Assembly (NCBI RefSeq): GCF_029201445.1
Contig: NZ_CP102381.1
Location: 248,001-312,000, forward strand
Reading direction: 5' to 3'
DNA length: 64,000 nucleotides
Source of the DNA: Thiomicrorhabdus lithotrophica
GTDB lineage: Bacteria > Pseudomonadota > Gammaproteobacteria > Thiomicrospirales > Thiomicrospiraceae
The notes under the pieces are model-generated. The model made no database searches. It was not told the DNA's origin and worked only from the letters and a program-made list of their open reading frames with translations. Each line of letters opens with the position of its first letter. Position 1 is the first letter of the stretch. A program made the translations under genes and the position numbers. Shown here one piece after another: positions 9,083 through 17,125 of the stretch.

Positions 9083-9314
9083 GGTTTTGCTCCATTTTTA
9101 AATCTATTGTGTGGCTAAATTTTTCACTTAATAAAGGTTAATTTTATTAATTTTCTAAATTGAATTTTTTAATGACCGCCAATCATACCAAATTCAATGA
9201 TTTGTTGGCAGTAAATAATCTTTATTTAATGGTAAATAGTTGGAATTAAGGGGTAAAATCAGACCAGGTATCGGGTTGTTATGTAAATTACTAGTTTAAA
9301 GTAAAGCTAGAAAG

Positions 9315-9641
9315 TTATTTGTTACCCATTAAGTGAACATGAATATGAAAGACTTCTTGTCCGCCCGTTACACCAGTATTAATTTGGGTTTTGAACCCTT
9401 CTAAACCTTGAGATTGCGCTAGTTGAGGTAAAAGTAGCATCATGTGGCCCATACAATCTTTATCTTCGGGTGTTAAGTCGAAAAGTGTTGGAATCGGTTT
9501 TTTAGGGATTACGAGAAGGTGAACTTTTGCTTTTGGATTGATGTCGTTTATGACGATGCACTTTTCATCTTCATGTACGATTTCAGCAGGTATTTCACGG
9601 TCGATGATTTTACTAAATAGAGTTTTTTGTTCATTACTCAT
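9315..9641 (-). CDS. hinT: HIT-family nucleotide hydrolase (HinT-like)
   Basis: HinT-type proteins hydrolyse purine nucleoside phosphoramidates and acyl-adenylates. The histidine triad HIHVH is at residues 99-103, close to the C-terminus as expected for a 108-residue family member. The N-terminus LFSKIIDREIPAEIVHEDE is the standard opening. It is the last gene of the his cluster, 39 bp after hisE, which is a frequent arrangement and suggests co-transcription. Confidence 0.92.
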   Translation of the reverse strand: MSNEQKTLFSKIIDREIPAEIVHEDEKCIVINDINPKAKVHLLVIPKKPIPTLFDLTPEDKDCMGHMMLLLPQLAQSQGLEGFKTQINTGVTGGQEVFHIHVHLMGNK

Positions 9642-9680
9642 GGGTCTTATCCTTTATTTTGATTTAGACTAGAGTGGTAT

Positions 9681-10022
9681 TTATTCGCTACGACTGGCTT
9701 TCTCATCATGTCCTGATAGGCCAAATCTTCGTTGCAGTTCTGTAGTAACATCGTTGCTCGACAGGTTTTGAGATGCTAATAATACCATAGTGTGAAACCA
9801 CAAGTCTGCGATTTCATATACGAGGTGTTCTTGGTCTTTTTTTGCCCCATTGCTATGCTCAAGGTCTTTAGCTGCCATAACGGTTTCAGCTGATTCTTCA
9901 GCCACTTTTTTAAGGATTTTTTCGATGCCTTTGTCATATAAGCTTGCCACGTATGAGCTATCAGGCGAGTCAGATTTTCTGGCCTCAAGTACGTCATCGA
10001 TTTGTTTTAGAATGTCGCTCAT
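9681..10022 (-). CDS. hisE: Phosphoribosyl-ATP pyrophosphatase
   Basis: HisE removes pyrophosphate from phosphoribosyl-ATP, the second step of histidine synthesis. The block [15 protein letters not shown] with its metal-binding Glu residues, followed by [13 protein letters not shown], is the MazG-like HisE fold. It is a stand-alone HisE of 113 residues, not fused to HisI, and no hisI is seen here. Its start codon overlaps the hisF stop by four bases, indicating translational coupling. Confidence 0.94.
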   Translation of the reverse strand: MSDILKQIDDVLEARKSDSPDSSYVASLYDKGIEKILKKVAEESAETVMAAKDLEHSNGAKKDQEHLVYEIADLWFHTMVLLASQNLSSNDVTTELQRRFGLSGHDEKASRSE

Positions 10023-10792
10023 AGTCGAACCTCAATACCTTCTTTTTGCATTGCTAGTTTAGCTTCTTCAACAGTGTGTTCACCGAAGTGAAAAATACTT
10101 GCGGCTAGAACAGCTTCGGCGTGGCCTTCAGTGATACCTTTGGCCAGATGGGAGAGTTCTCCAACACCGCCAGAGGCGATAACCGGAATGGAAACGCTAT
10201 CAGAAATAGCTCGAGTTAGCTCAAGGTCAAAACCGATTTTGGTGCCGTCACGATCCATGCTTGTCACTAAAAGCTCACCAGCACCTAAACATGCCATACG
10301 TCTAGCCCAGTCAACTGCATCAATTCCAGTTTCTTTTCGGCCACCGTGGGTAAAAATTTCCCACCTGTTGTCTTCGCCGTCTTCACTGACTTTTTTAGCA
10401 TCGATAGCGACCACAATGCATTGTGATCCAAAAGCGTCGCAGGCTTCTTTAACAAATGCAGGGTTAAAAATCGCCGCCGAGTTGATGGCGACTTTATCTG
10501 CACCTGCGTTAAGCATAGTACGAATATCTTCTACGCTTCGAATACCGCCACCAACAGTTAGTGGGATAAATACTTGGCTAGCAACTTCTTCAACCATGTG
10601 TACTGTCGTGTCACGTTCGTGAGCTGTGGCGGTTATGTCCAAAAAAGTTATTTCGTCTGCGCCTTGTTGATCATAACGTTTAGCGACTTCTACAGGATCT
10701 CCTGCATCTCGGATGTCTACAAACTGTACGCCTTTGACAACTCGTCCGTCGTCAACGTCTAAACAAGGAATAATGCGTTTTGCAAGACTCAT
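10019..10792 (-). CDS. hisF: Imidazole glycerol phosphate synthase cyclase subunit
   Basis: HisF forms imidazole glycerol phosphate and AICAR together with HisH. The TIM-barrel repeats are clear: [14 protein letters not shown] with catalytic Asp near residue 11 and [13 protein letters not shown] with the second catalytic Asp near 130. The 257-residue length is standard. It lies 31 bp after hisA, and that gap contains an exact copy of the iterated palindrome. Confidence 0.97.
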   Translation of the reverse strand: MSLAKRIIPCLDVDDGRVVKGVQFVDIRDAGDPVEVAKRYDQQGADEITFLDITATAHERDTTVHMVEEVASQVFIPLTVGGGIRSVEDIRTMLNAGADKVAINSAAIFNPAFVKEACDAFGSQCIVVAIDAKKVSEDGEDNRWEIFTHGGRKETGIDAVDWARRMACLGAGELLVTSMDRDGTKIGFDLELTRAISDSVSIPVIASGGVGELSHLAKGITEGHAEAVLAASIFHFGEHTVEEAKLAMQKEGIEVRL

Positions 10793-10812
10793 GAAATATT
10801 TCCTATTAAGTT

Positions 10813-10824
10813 ACCAGGCCTGGT
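10813..10824. repeat. Iterated palindrome ACCAGGCCTGGT, exact copy between hisA and hisF
   Basis: Exact copy whose last base overlaps the hisA stop region; it fills half of the 31-bp spacer between the two genes. The flanks do not extend the symmetry. Confidence 0.85.
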
Positions 10825-11567
10825 TATTTACGTGGCGCAAGTTGATCTGAAAGGTTTTGGCCTTCTTTAAAGTCTAGAGTGCCTTCGTAAATTGCACGGC
10901 CAGTTATTGCACCTGTTACACCATCAGCTTCAATTTCTGCAAGTTTGCGGATGTCATCTAGGTTGGTGATACCACCAGAAGCTATAATTGGAATGCTTAA
11001 CGCTTTTGCCAAAGCTTGAGTCGCTTCAATGTTGACACCTTGCATCATGCCATCTCGGCCAATGTCTGTATAGATGATGGCTTCAACCCCATCGTTTTCA
11101 AACTGTTGTCCTAGTTGAGTGACTTCATGGTCAGTGACTTCTGCCCAGCCGTTGATTGCAACCATGCCGTCTTTAGCATCTAAGCCAACCATGATGTGTC
11201 CTGGGAATGCTTTACAAGCTTCGGCAACAAATTCAGGATTATGAACGGCTTTAGTACCTATGATGCAGTAGCTAACACCTGCATTTAAATAGGCTTCGAT
11301 GGTTTGTAAATCACGAATACCGCCACCAATCTGAATTGGCAGGTCAGGAAATGCTTGGCGAACTTGGTAGACGGCTTCACCATTAACGGGTTTGCCATCA
11401 AATGCGCCATTTAGGTCGACCATATGTAGGCGGCGTGCATCTTGATTGACCCATCTTTCGGCCATGGCAACGATGTCGCCAGAAAAAACTGTAGCGTCTT
11501 CCATAATACCTTGACGAAGGCGGACGCATTCACCATCTTTTAAATCGATAGCTGGAATTAATAACAT
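10824..11567 (-). CDS. hisA: ProFAR isomerase
   Basis: HisA isomerises ProFAR to PRFAR in histidine synthesis. It is a 247-residue TIM barrel with [14 protein letters not shown] at the N-terminus (catalytic Asp8) and [12 protein letters not shown] in the second half (second catalytic Asp). Phosphate-binding GGGIR (about 80-84) and ASGGI (about 196-200) are present. It is the third gene of hisBHAFE-hinT, 18 bp after hisH. Confidence 0.97.
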   Translation of the reverse strand: MLLIPAIDLKDGECVRLRQGIMEDATVFSGDIVAMAERWVNQDARRLHMVDLNGAFDGKPVNGEAVYQVRQAFPDLPIQIGGGIRDLQTIEAYLNAGVSYCIIGTKAVHNPEFVAEACKAFPGHIMVGLDAKDGMVAINGWAEVTDHEVTQLGQQFENDGVEAIIYTDIGRDGMMQGVNIEATQALAKALSIPIIASGGITNLDDIRKLAEIEADGVTGAITGRAIYEGTLDFKEGQNLSDQLAPRK

Positions 11568-11585
11568 GATTGAACCTTTAAACGA

Positions 11586-12224
11586 TTATTGACCGTTCCA
11601 CTGTAAAAAGTTTTTAAATAGTTGTAGACCGTGATCAGCACTTTTTTCAGGGTGGGCTTGAATTGCAAATAAATTTTTATGGCTTAAAACTGATGGAAAG
11701 GTTGTTCCGTGAGTTGTCAGGCCTGTAATGATGTCTTGGTTATCAGGTTGCACATAATAACTGTGTACAAAATAAAAACGACTGTCCTGTGGGATGTTGT
11801 GCCATAGAGCGTGTTCTTGGGTTTGGTTGATTTGATTCCAACCCATGTGAGGTGTTTTGAGTATGGTGTTATCTTCAAACTCAAAGTGTTTAACGTTTCC
11901 AGGGATAATGTTTAGGCAGTTTACCCCGTCATTTTCATCACTGTGCTGCATAAGGACTTGAAGTCCCATGCAAATGCCTAGAAAAGGTTTTTCTTTAGCT
12001 GCTGCTTGAACTGGATGAATCATGCCTGTTTCTTGTAAAGCTGCCATGCAAGCTTTTGCTGCCCCTTGTCCTGGAAAAATTACTGCATCGGCTGCTGCAA
12101 TATCATCAGGGTTGTGGGTCACTAAAATACGGGTGTTATCAGGCGCAACATGTTCGGCGGCCTTGGAAACAGAGCGTAAATTTCCCATGCCGTAATCAAT
12201 AACAGCAACTAACTTCTGATCCAT
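11586..12224 (-). CDS. hisH: Imidazole glycerol phosphate synthase glutaminase subunit
   Basis: HisH hydrolyses glutamine and channels ammonia to HisF. The class-I amidotransferase nucleophile is Cys85 in GICMGLQ, and the His/Glu pair is His191/Glu193 in QAHPEKS. The oxyanion strand PGQGA is at about 51-55. The 212-residue length is normal. It abuts hisB with no spacer. Confidence 0.96.
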   Translation of the reverse strand: MDQKLVAVIDYGMGNLRSVSKAAEHVAPDNTRILVTHNPDDIAAADAVIFPGQGAAKACMAALQETGMIHPVQAAAKEKPFLGICMGLQVLMQHSDENDGVNCLNIIPGNVKHFEFEDNTILKTPHMGWNQINQTQEHALWHNIPQDSRFYFVHSYYVQPDNQDIITGLTTHGTTFPSVLSHKNLFAIQAHPEKSADHGLQLFKNFLQWNGQ

Positions 12225-12812
12225 TTACAAGCTTCCTTTGGTAGAGGGCATTTTGCCAGCCATGCGCTCATCTTGACTAAGAGCCATGCGGAGTGCGCGA
12301 CCAAAAGCTTTGAAAATAGTTTCTGCTTGGTGGTGAGAGTTATGGCCTCTTAGGCAGTCGATATGTAAAGTTGCGTTAGCGTGATTTACAAATCCCTGAA
12401 AGAATTCAAAAACGAGCTCTGTCTCAAAATTACCAATTTTTTCACGAGTGAAATCAGCGTTAAAAACCAGGCCTGGTCGACCTGATAAATCGATAACAAC
12501 ACGCGATAATGCCTCATCTAAAGGTACATACGCATGCCCGTAACGAGTAATGCCTTTTTTGTCGCCAACCGCTTTATTAATTGCTTGCCCAAGCGTGATA
12601 CCGATATCTTCAACAGTATGGTGGTCATCAATGTGAGTGTCGCCATTGGCTTTAATATCAAGGTCAATCATGCCATGACGTGCTATTTGGTCAAGCATAT
12701 GTTCAAAGAATGGCACTCCCGTATCCAGTTTGGCTGTTCCTTCGCCATCTAGGTTTACGGAAATGGTAATTTGAGTTTCTAGCGTATCGCGTTCAACGTT
12801 TGCAGTGCGCAT
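12225..12812 (-). CDS. hisB: Imidazoleglycerol-phosphate dehydratase
   Basis: HisB dehydrates imidazole glycerol phosphate. At 195 residues this is the monofunctional form without the HisN phosphatase domain of enteric HisB. Metal-binding motifs [10 protein letters not shown] and [10 protein letters not shown] are intact. It is the first gene of the his operon. An exact iterated palindrome at 12466-12477 encodes Pro-Gly-Leu-Val within the conserved SGRPGLVF block, so here the palindrome is compatible with the family consensus. Confidence 0.97.
   Translation of the reverse strand: MRTANVERDTLETQITISVNLDGEGTAKLDTGVPFFEHMLDQIARHGMIDLDIKANGDTHIDDHHTVEDIGITLGQAINKAVGDKKGITRYGHAYVPLDEALSRVVIDLSGRPGLVFNADFTREKIGNFETELVFEFFQGFVNHANATLHIDCLRGHNSHHQAETIFKAFGRALRMALSQDERMAGKMPSTKGSL
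12466..12477. repeat. Iterated palindrome ACCAGGCCTGGT, exact copy in hisB
   Basis: Exact copy, read as Pro-Gly-Leu-Val in hisB. The flanks are not complementary. Confidence 0.85.
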
Positions 12813-13274
12813 AACATGATTCCTGTATTTATGATGCTAATATAATAACTGAAAATTAAGTTATTGCATACGGTTCAGCTATGTTTCCGTATAAAATTGC
12901 TAGATGTTGTGCCCTAAATGATGTTGAACACATTTTATATCTGTTAAGCCATTATTTGTATGAGGTACAAAAAATATTGATACGGGTTATAAATTTTTTT
13001 TGGTATGCATAAGCGGGGCTTTTCGTGGATAATACTGGAGATTTTTTAAGGATGTCTATGTCTGTAAACTGGCCATTTGAACTTAAATCCATCAAATTTC
13101 TTGATGTGAGTTAAGTTTTTTGGGGCTTTTGACCGAGATACGCTTCTCTAACTAGGTATAATGCACGTTGAGGAGTCTGTATCTAATATGGTCCATTTTC
13201 TATTGTTAAGCAGTTAACCGTATTAAATGATAGGTAAAGACAAAACATTAAGACTATAAAGGGGAATCCGACTG
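12813..13274. other. 462-bp divergent intergenic region, hisB / ccoN
   Basis: No gene of convincing size is present. It must contain the his promoter (minus) and the cco promoter (plus). A TATAAT at 13157-13162 and a possible FNR-type half site at 13101-13114 are annotated separately. A 20-codon reading frame from the ATG at 13058 (or 13052) to the TAA at 13112-13114 has an AAGG upstream, but it overlaps the regulatory motif and I do not regard it as a gene. No histidine-rich leader peptide for his attenuation was seen. Confidence 0.6.
13101..13162 (+). promoter_or_regulatory. Possible FNR/ANR-type site and -10 box for the cco operon
   Basis: TTGATGTGAGTTAA at 13101-13114 has a perfect left FNR half (TTGAT) and a 3/5 right half. 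A perfect -10 box TATAAT follows at 13157-13162. If transcription starts about seven bases later, the site is centred near -61.5, a known class I FNR position. FNR/ANR control of ccoNOQP is established in other proteobacteria. Here it is an inference from one and a half matching half-sites. Confidence 0.35.
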
Positions 13275-14705
13275 ATGGATACTACAGCAAAACCACAATA
13301 TGATAATGGCGTGGTTAAGTATTTAACGGTAGGTGCAGTTGTGTTTTTGGTGCTAGGTACTTTGATGGGTACTTATGCTGCTGCACAGCTTGCTTGGCCT
13401 GCGTTAAATTTTGATATCGCTGAAATCACCTTCGCACGTTTACGTGTAATGCATACGAATACAGTTATCTTTGCATTTGGTGGAATGACGCTAATGGCGA
13501 CAGCGTTTTATACGGTTCAACGAACGAATGGTGTAAAACTTTGGAGTAACGGTCTAGCTTGGACAACAGCTATTTTATTTACAATTGGTCTATTAGCGGT
13601 AGTGGTAACACTAGCATTAGGTATGACTACTGGTAAAGAGTATCACGAGCAAGAGTGGCCTTTAGCAATTGCTATCGCACTTGTTTGGACGTTGTATACA
13701 TTCAACTTCGTAATGACAATCGCTTCACGTAACAAGGACACTCACCCGAGTGTGTATGTTTCTAACTGGTTCTTCATGGGTATGATGATTGCAATCACAT
13801 ATCTATATGTTGTAAACGGTTTAGCTATTCCAGTTTCATTGTTCCGTTCTTACTCGCTATTTGCTGGTGTACAAGATGCAATGATTCAATGGTGGTGGGG
13901 TCATAACGCTGTAGGTTTCTTCTTAACAGCTGGATTCCTTGCAATTATGTATTACTTTGTACCTAAGCAAGCACAACGTCCGATTTATTCGTACCGTTTA
14001 TCTGTAATTCACTTCTGGGCATTAATGTTCGGTTATGTATGGTTAGGTGCTCACCACCTTCAGTACACAGCACTTCCAGATTGGACAGGTTCTTTAGGTG
14101 CGGTAATTTCTTTAGCGATGATCATTCCTTCATGGGGTGGAGCGTTAAACGGAATGCTAACGCTTTCAGGTGCATGGGATAGACTTCGTACAGATTACAT
14201 CTTACGTTTCTTGATTATCTCTTTAGCGTTCTATGCAATGTCTACATTCGAAGGGCCTGTAATGGCTGCTAAAACTGTAAATGCTTTATCTCACTATACT
14301 GACTGGACGGTTGGTCACGTTCACTCTGGTGCGTTAGGTTGGGTAGCTATGGTTTCGATTGGAGCGATTTACCATATGGTAATGAAACTATGGAATACTG
14401 AGATGTACTCAATGCAGTTGATTAACTTCCATTTCTGGTTAGCAACTATTGGTACAGTATTCTACATCGTAGCAATGTGGGTATCAGGTATCATGCAAGG
14501 TCTAATGTGGCGTGCTTATGATGAGTACGGTACGCTTGCATATACTTTTGCTGAATCAGTTTCAGCTATGCACCCTTACTATGCTATGCGTGCATTCGGT
14601 GGACTATTATTCTTCACTGGTGCAGCTATTATGCTTTACAACATTGTTATGACAATTCGTATGGCAAATGCTAAAGCAACAACATCTGTTGAAGCTCACG
14701 CGTAA
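13275..14705 (+). CDS. ccoN: Cytochrome c oxidase cbb3-type subunit I
   Basis: CcoN is the catalytic haem-copper subunit of the high-affinity cbb3 oxidase in the inner membrane. The 476-residue protein has about 12 hydrophobic helices. WWWGHNAVGF carries a CuB histidine, YVWLGAHHLQYT further haem/copper ligands and the region around VGHVHSGALGW the haem histidines. A GGGGAA ribosome site precedes the ATG. Codon use is visibly more biased than in neighbouring genes, as expected for strong expression. It is first in ccoNOQP. Confidence 0.97.
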   Translation: MDTTAKPQYDNGVVKYLTVGAVVFLVLGTLMGTYAAAQLAWPALNFDIAEITFARLRVMHTNTVIFAFGGMTLMATAFYTVQRTNGVKLWSNGLAWTTAILFTIGLLAVVVTLALGMTTGKEYHEQEWPLAIAIALVWTLYTFNFVMTIASRNKDTHPSVYVSNWFFMGMMIAITYLYVVNGLAIPVSLFRSYSLFAGVQDAMIQWWWGHNAVGFFLTAGFLAIMYYFVPKQAQRPIYSYRLSVIHFWALMFGYVWLGAHHLQYTALPDWTGSLGAVISLAMIIPSWGGALNGMLTLSGAWDRLRTDYILRFLIISLAFYAMSTFEGPVMAAKTVNALSHYTDWTVGHVHSGALGWVAMVSIGAIYHMVMKLWNTEMYSMQLINFHFWLATIGTVFYIVAMWVSGIMQGLMWRAYDEYGTLAYTFAESVSAMHPYYAMRAFGGLLFFTGAAIMLYNIVMTIRMANAKATTSVEAHA

Positions 14706-14781
14706 GCAGTAAGTCAGATTAGGTGGCTGTTAATAGCAGCTATCTAAATTGAAAAATTTATGAGTTGAGGAGCACAAACTC

Positions 14782-15612
14782 ATGTCAGATAATCAAGAAC
14801 CAAAAAATTTGCAGGAAAAGTTAGAAAAGAATATTTTCGCTCTATTCCTCGCAACAGCACTAGCAGTTTCTATTGCTGGTATTGTTGAAATCATTCCACT
14901 GTTTTATCTCAAATCTGCTGTTGATTACACAGAACAAACAGATAAATACGGCAATGTTAAGAATGAAAAGTTTCCAGAGTTAGTTTGGGAACGTACATTT
15001 ACAGAAGACGCTAATGGTAAGTTAGTTTCTGACAAAGCACTTTATAAGCAAGATAAGAATGGTAAGTGGGTTTTAGCAGACTGGAAAGCGGGCGACGGTG
15101 TTCGTCCTTATACTCCGCTAGAACTAGCAGGTCGTGATTTATATCTTCGCGAAGGTTGCTATATTTGTCACTCTCAAATGATTCGTCCATTCCGTGATGA
15201 ACGTGAACGTTATGGTCACTTCTCGTTAGCGACTGAATCTATGTATGATCACCCAATGCAATGGGGTTCAAAACGTACAGGTCCTGATCTAGCTCGTCTA
15301 GGTGGTAAGTATTCTGATGAATGGCAAGTTCTTCACTTGTTACGTCCACAGGATATGGTTCCAGAATCAGTTATGCCAGCATACCCTTGGTTAGCTGAGA
15401 ACCCTGTATCTAAAGATTTCTTTGGAACTAAGCGTGATATGTCTAAACGTTTATCAGTTATGCGTACTTTAGGCGTTCCATATACAGACGAAGAAATTGA
15501 AAATGCTAATGCGGCTATTGAGGGTTATACCGAGATGGATGCAATGGTTGCTTACTTACAAGTTTTAGGAACGATGGTTAAGCTGGATGACAGCAAAGTA
15601 TACCGTCGCTAA
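14782..15612 (+). CDS. ccoO: Cytochrome c oxidase cbb3-type subunit II, monohaem, with insertion
   Basis: CcoO is the membrane-anchored monohaem cytochrome c that passes electrons to CcoN. An N-terminal helix (about 20-43) anchors it. The haem site is CYICH (Cys126, Cys129, His130) followed by SQMIRPF, and MPAYPW supplies the methionine region. Family members I remember are about 200-210 residues. This one has 276 because about 55-60 mostly charged residues (about 50-107) are inserted between the membrane helix and the [10 protein letters not shown] block. A GAGGAG ribosome site precedes the ATG. Confidence 0.96.
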   Translation: MSDNQEPKNLQEKLEKNIFALFLATALAVSIAGIVEIIPLFYLKSAVDYTEQTDKYGNVKNEKFPELVWERTFTEDANGKLVSDKALYKQDKNGKWVLADWKAGDGVRPYTPLELAGRDLYLREGCYICHSQMIRPFRDERERYGHFSLATESMYDHPMQWGSKRTGPDLARLGGKYSDEWQVLHLLRPQDMVPESVMPAYPWLAENPVSKDFFGTKRDMSKRLSVMRTLGVPYTDEEIENANAAIEGYTEMDAMVAYLQVLGTMVKLDDSKVYRR

Positions 15613-15617
15613 TTACT

Positions 15618-15803
15618 GTGAGTACTTTAGAGAGTTATTTTACTACTGACTGGGCGTCATTGACGACCCAGGATTGGGCAGGTCTAATCATTACTGTTTT
15701 GGTATTTCTTGGTATGCTCATTACTTTTGCTATGGCATTACGTCCTAGTAAGCGTAAAGAGATGGAAGAGCAGAAATACAAAATATTAAATGATGATGAC
15801 TAG
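15618..15803 (+). CDS. ccoQ: CcoQ/FixQ-type small subunit of cbb3 oxidase
   Basis: This 61-residue protein starts with GTG five bases after ccoO. It has one membrane helix (LIITVLVFLGMLITFAMALR) followed by a short basic and then acidic tail, the pattern of CcoQ, which stabilises the cbb3 complex. Position between ccoO and ccoP supports the call more than sequence similarity does. Confidence 0.85.
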   Translation: MSTLESYFTTDWASLTTQDWAGLIITVLVFLGMLITFAMALRPSKRKEMEEQKYKILNDDD

Positions 15804-15824
15804 TCATTTTGAGGAGATTTAAAT

Positions 15825-16733
15825 ATGGCACATCATAATCCATGGCCAGATGAAGGTAACACTGGTCATATTTGGGATGAAGATATCCGCGAACTAGATA
15901 ACCCACCGCCGCTTTGGTGGATGCTATCTTTCTATGCTGGTTTTATCATGATTGTTTTCTACACGCTTTACTACCCAACCATTCCATTAACGGATGAGTT
16001 AGGTGGGCACACAGAAGGTATGGCTGGTTGGACTCAGGTTAATGAATACCACGAAGATTACACTGTACTTAAGAACTGGCGTGTTGCGAAGTTTGCAGAT
16101 AAAGAAGAGAAGCTAGCTTCTATGTCTGTAACAGAAATTATGGCTGATGAAGAGCTTAAATCATACGCTGTTGCTACATCAAAAGTTTTATATGGTGATT
16201 ATTGTGCAGCATGTCACGCTACTGGTGGTGCTGGTAACCCTAACTTCCCAGTTCTAGCGGATGATGATTGGCTTTGGGGTGGTTCAGTTAAGCAAATTGA
16301 AGCGTCTTTGATTCAAGGTCGAATTGGTAACATGCCTGCTAAAGGTATGATGGGTAACTTAACAGATCAAGAAATTGAAGATGTAACTGATTATGTAATC
16401 GCTCTATCAGAAGGTAAAGGTGGTGATGCTGCTTATGCTGCAGGTAAAGCTGTTTACACTAAAGGTATGTGTCTTGCATGTCACGGTCCAGCTGGTAAGC
16501 CTTTGGCGCCTGCAGGTGCAGCAAATTTAACTGACCAGGTATGGCGTTTCTCATCTGACCGTGACACGGTTAAGAATGTGATTGCATACGGTGTTAATGT
16601 TAAGAAAAATGGTGAGTATATTAAAGGTACTCAGAAAGCTGTAATGCCTTCATTTAAAGAACGTTTGCCTAATGCAGACGTAAATATTAAGCGATTAGCT
16701 GTATATGTGCACTCTTTAGGTGGTGGTCAGTAA
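15825..16733 (+). CDS. ccoP: Cytochrome c oxidase cbb3-type subunit III, dihaem
   Basis: CcoP is the dihaem cytochrome c that accepts electrons from soluble carriers. The N-terminus HNPWPDEGNTGHIWDED and the helix at about 32-53 are typical. Haem motifs are CAACH (127-131) and CLACH (216-220). The 302-residue length is normal. It closes the ccoNOQP block and is followed by an intrinsic terminator. Confidence 0.97.
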   Translation: MAHHNPWPDEGNTGHIWDEDIRELDNPPPLWWMLSFYAGFIMIVFYTLYYPTIPLTDELGGHTEGMAGWTQVNEYHEDYTVLKNWRVAKFADKEEKLASMSVTEIMADEELKSYAVATSKVLYGDYCAACHATGGAGNPNFPVLADDDWLWGGSVKQIEASLIQGRIGNMPAKGMMGNLTDQEIEDVTDYVIALSEGKGGDAAYAAGKAVYTKGMCLACHGPAGKPLAPAGAANLTDQVWRFSSDRDTVKNVIAYGVNVKKNGEYIKGTQKAVMPSFKERLPNADVNIKRLAVYVHSLGGGQ

Positions 16734-16763
16734 GTTGAGTGCTAATGCACTTGATTAACTAGT

Positions 16764-16796
16764 AAAAAGGAGAGCATTTGTTCTCCTTTTTCATTT
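16764..16796 (+). terminator. Intrinsic terminator after ccoP
   Basis: A ten-bp perfect stem AAAAAGGAGA/TCTCCTTTTT with an eight-base loop ends in a T-run, 30 bp after the ccoP stop. Confidence 0.85.
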
Positions 16797-16842
16797 AGTA
16801 GGCTGGATTAAACTTGATTTAAATCAACTTTGGAGAAAAGTT

Positions 16843-16983
16843 ATGAATGAATTAAACAGTGATTTTGTACTTTGGATTTCTATTGGTGCACTTGTATTAA
16901 GTATTGTGGCACTTATTGGATTTGGTTGGAAAGCAACACGTGGTATGGAAGGTCTAGAAAAAGACGAACATAAAAACGATTAA
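16843..16983 (+). CDS. 46-residue single-helix membrane protein between ccoP and ccoG
   Basis: An ATG at 16843 follows TGGAGAAAAG and opens a 46-codon frame ending in TAA at 16981-16983. The peptide starts MNELNSDFVLW, continues with a strongly hydrophobic helix (about residues 9-28, SIGALVLSIVALIGFGW) and ends with a charged tail EGLEKDEHKND. It lies between two strong terminators, so it is probably an independent transcript or receives read-through from ccoP. Its size and topology resemble the small cbb3 subunit CcoM of Pseudomonas, but I see no clear sequence similarity. I name it only as a probable cbb3-associated small membrane protein. Confidence 0.65.
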   Translation: MNELNSDFVLWISIGALVLSIVALIGFGWKATRGMEGLEKDEHKND

Positions 16984-16987
16984 ACGT

Positions 16988-17040
16988 TTTCCATAAACAA
17001 AAATAGGCCTGTTATATAGGCCTATTTTTGTTTATGGAAA
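16988..17040. terminator. 23-bp perfect inverted repeat, strong (bidirectional-type) terminator
   Basis: The left arm 16988-17010 and right arm 17018-17040 are perfectly complementary over 23 bp with a seven-base loop GTTATAT. Each arm holds A5/T5 next to AGGCCT, so it could terminate in both directions. It begins four bases after the stop of the 46-codon gene and precedes ccoG by 85 bp. Confidence 0.85.
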
Positions 17041-17125
17041 GGGATAGAAAATACTGCTTATGCTAGCCAATATATTTCTAATAGAATGGCTTTTTTAAAT
17101 TTGAATTGGTTGCAAGGATAGCCCT

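Noticed and set aside
13052-13114. 20-codon leader peptide upstream of ccoN
   Set aside because: The ribosome site is poorly spaced for the first ATG, the peptide has no distinctive content and the stop overlaps the putative FNR site.
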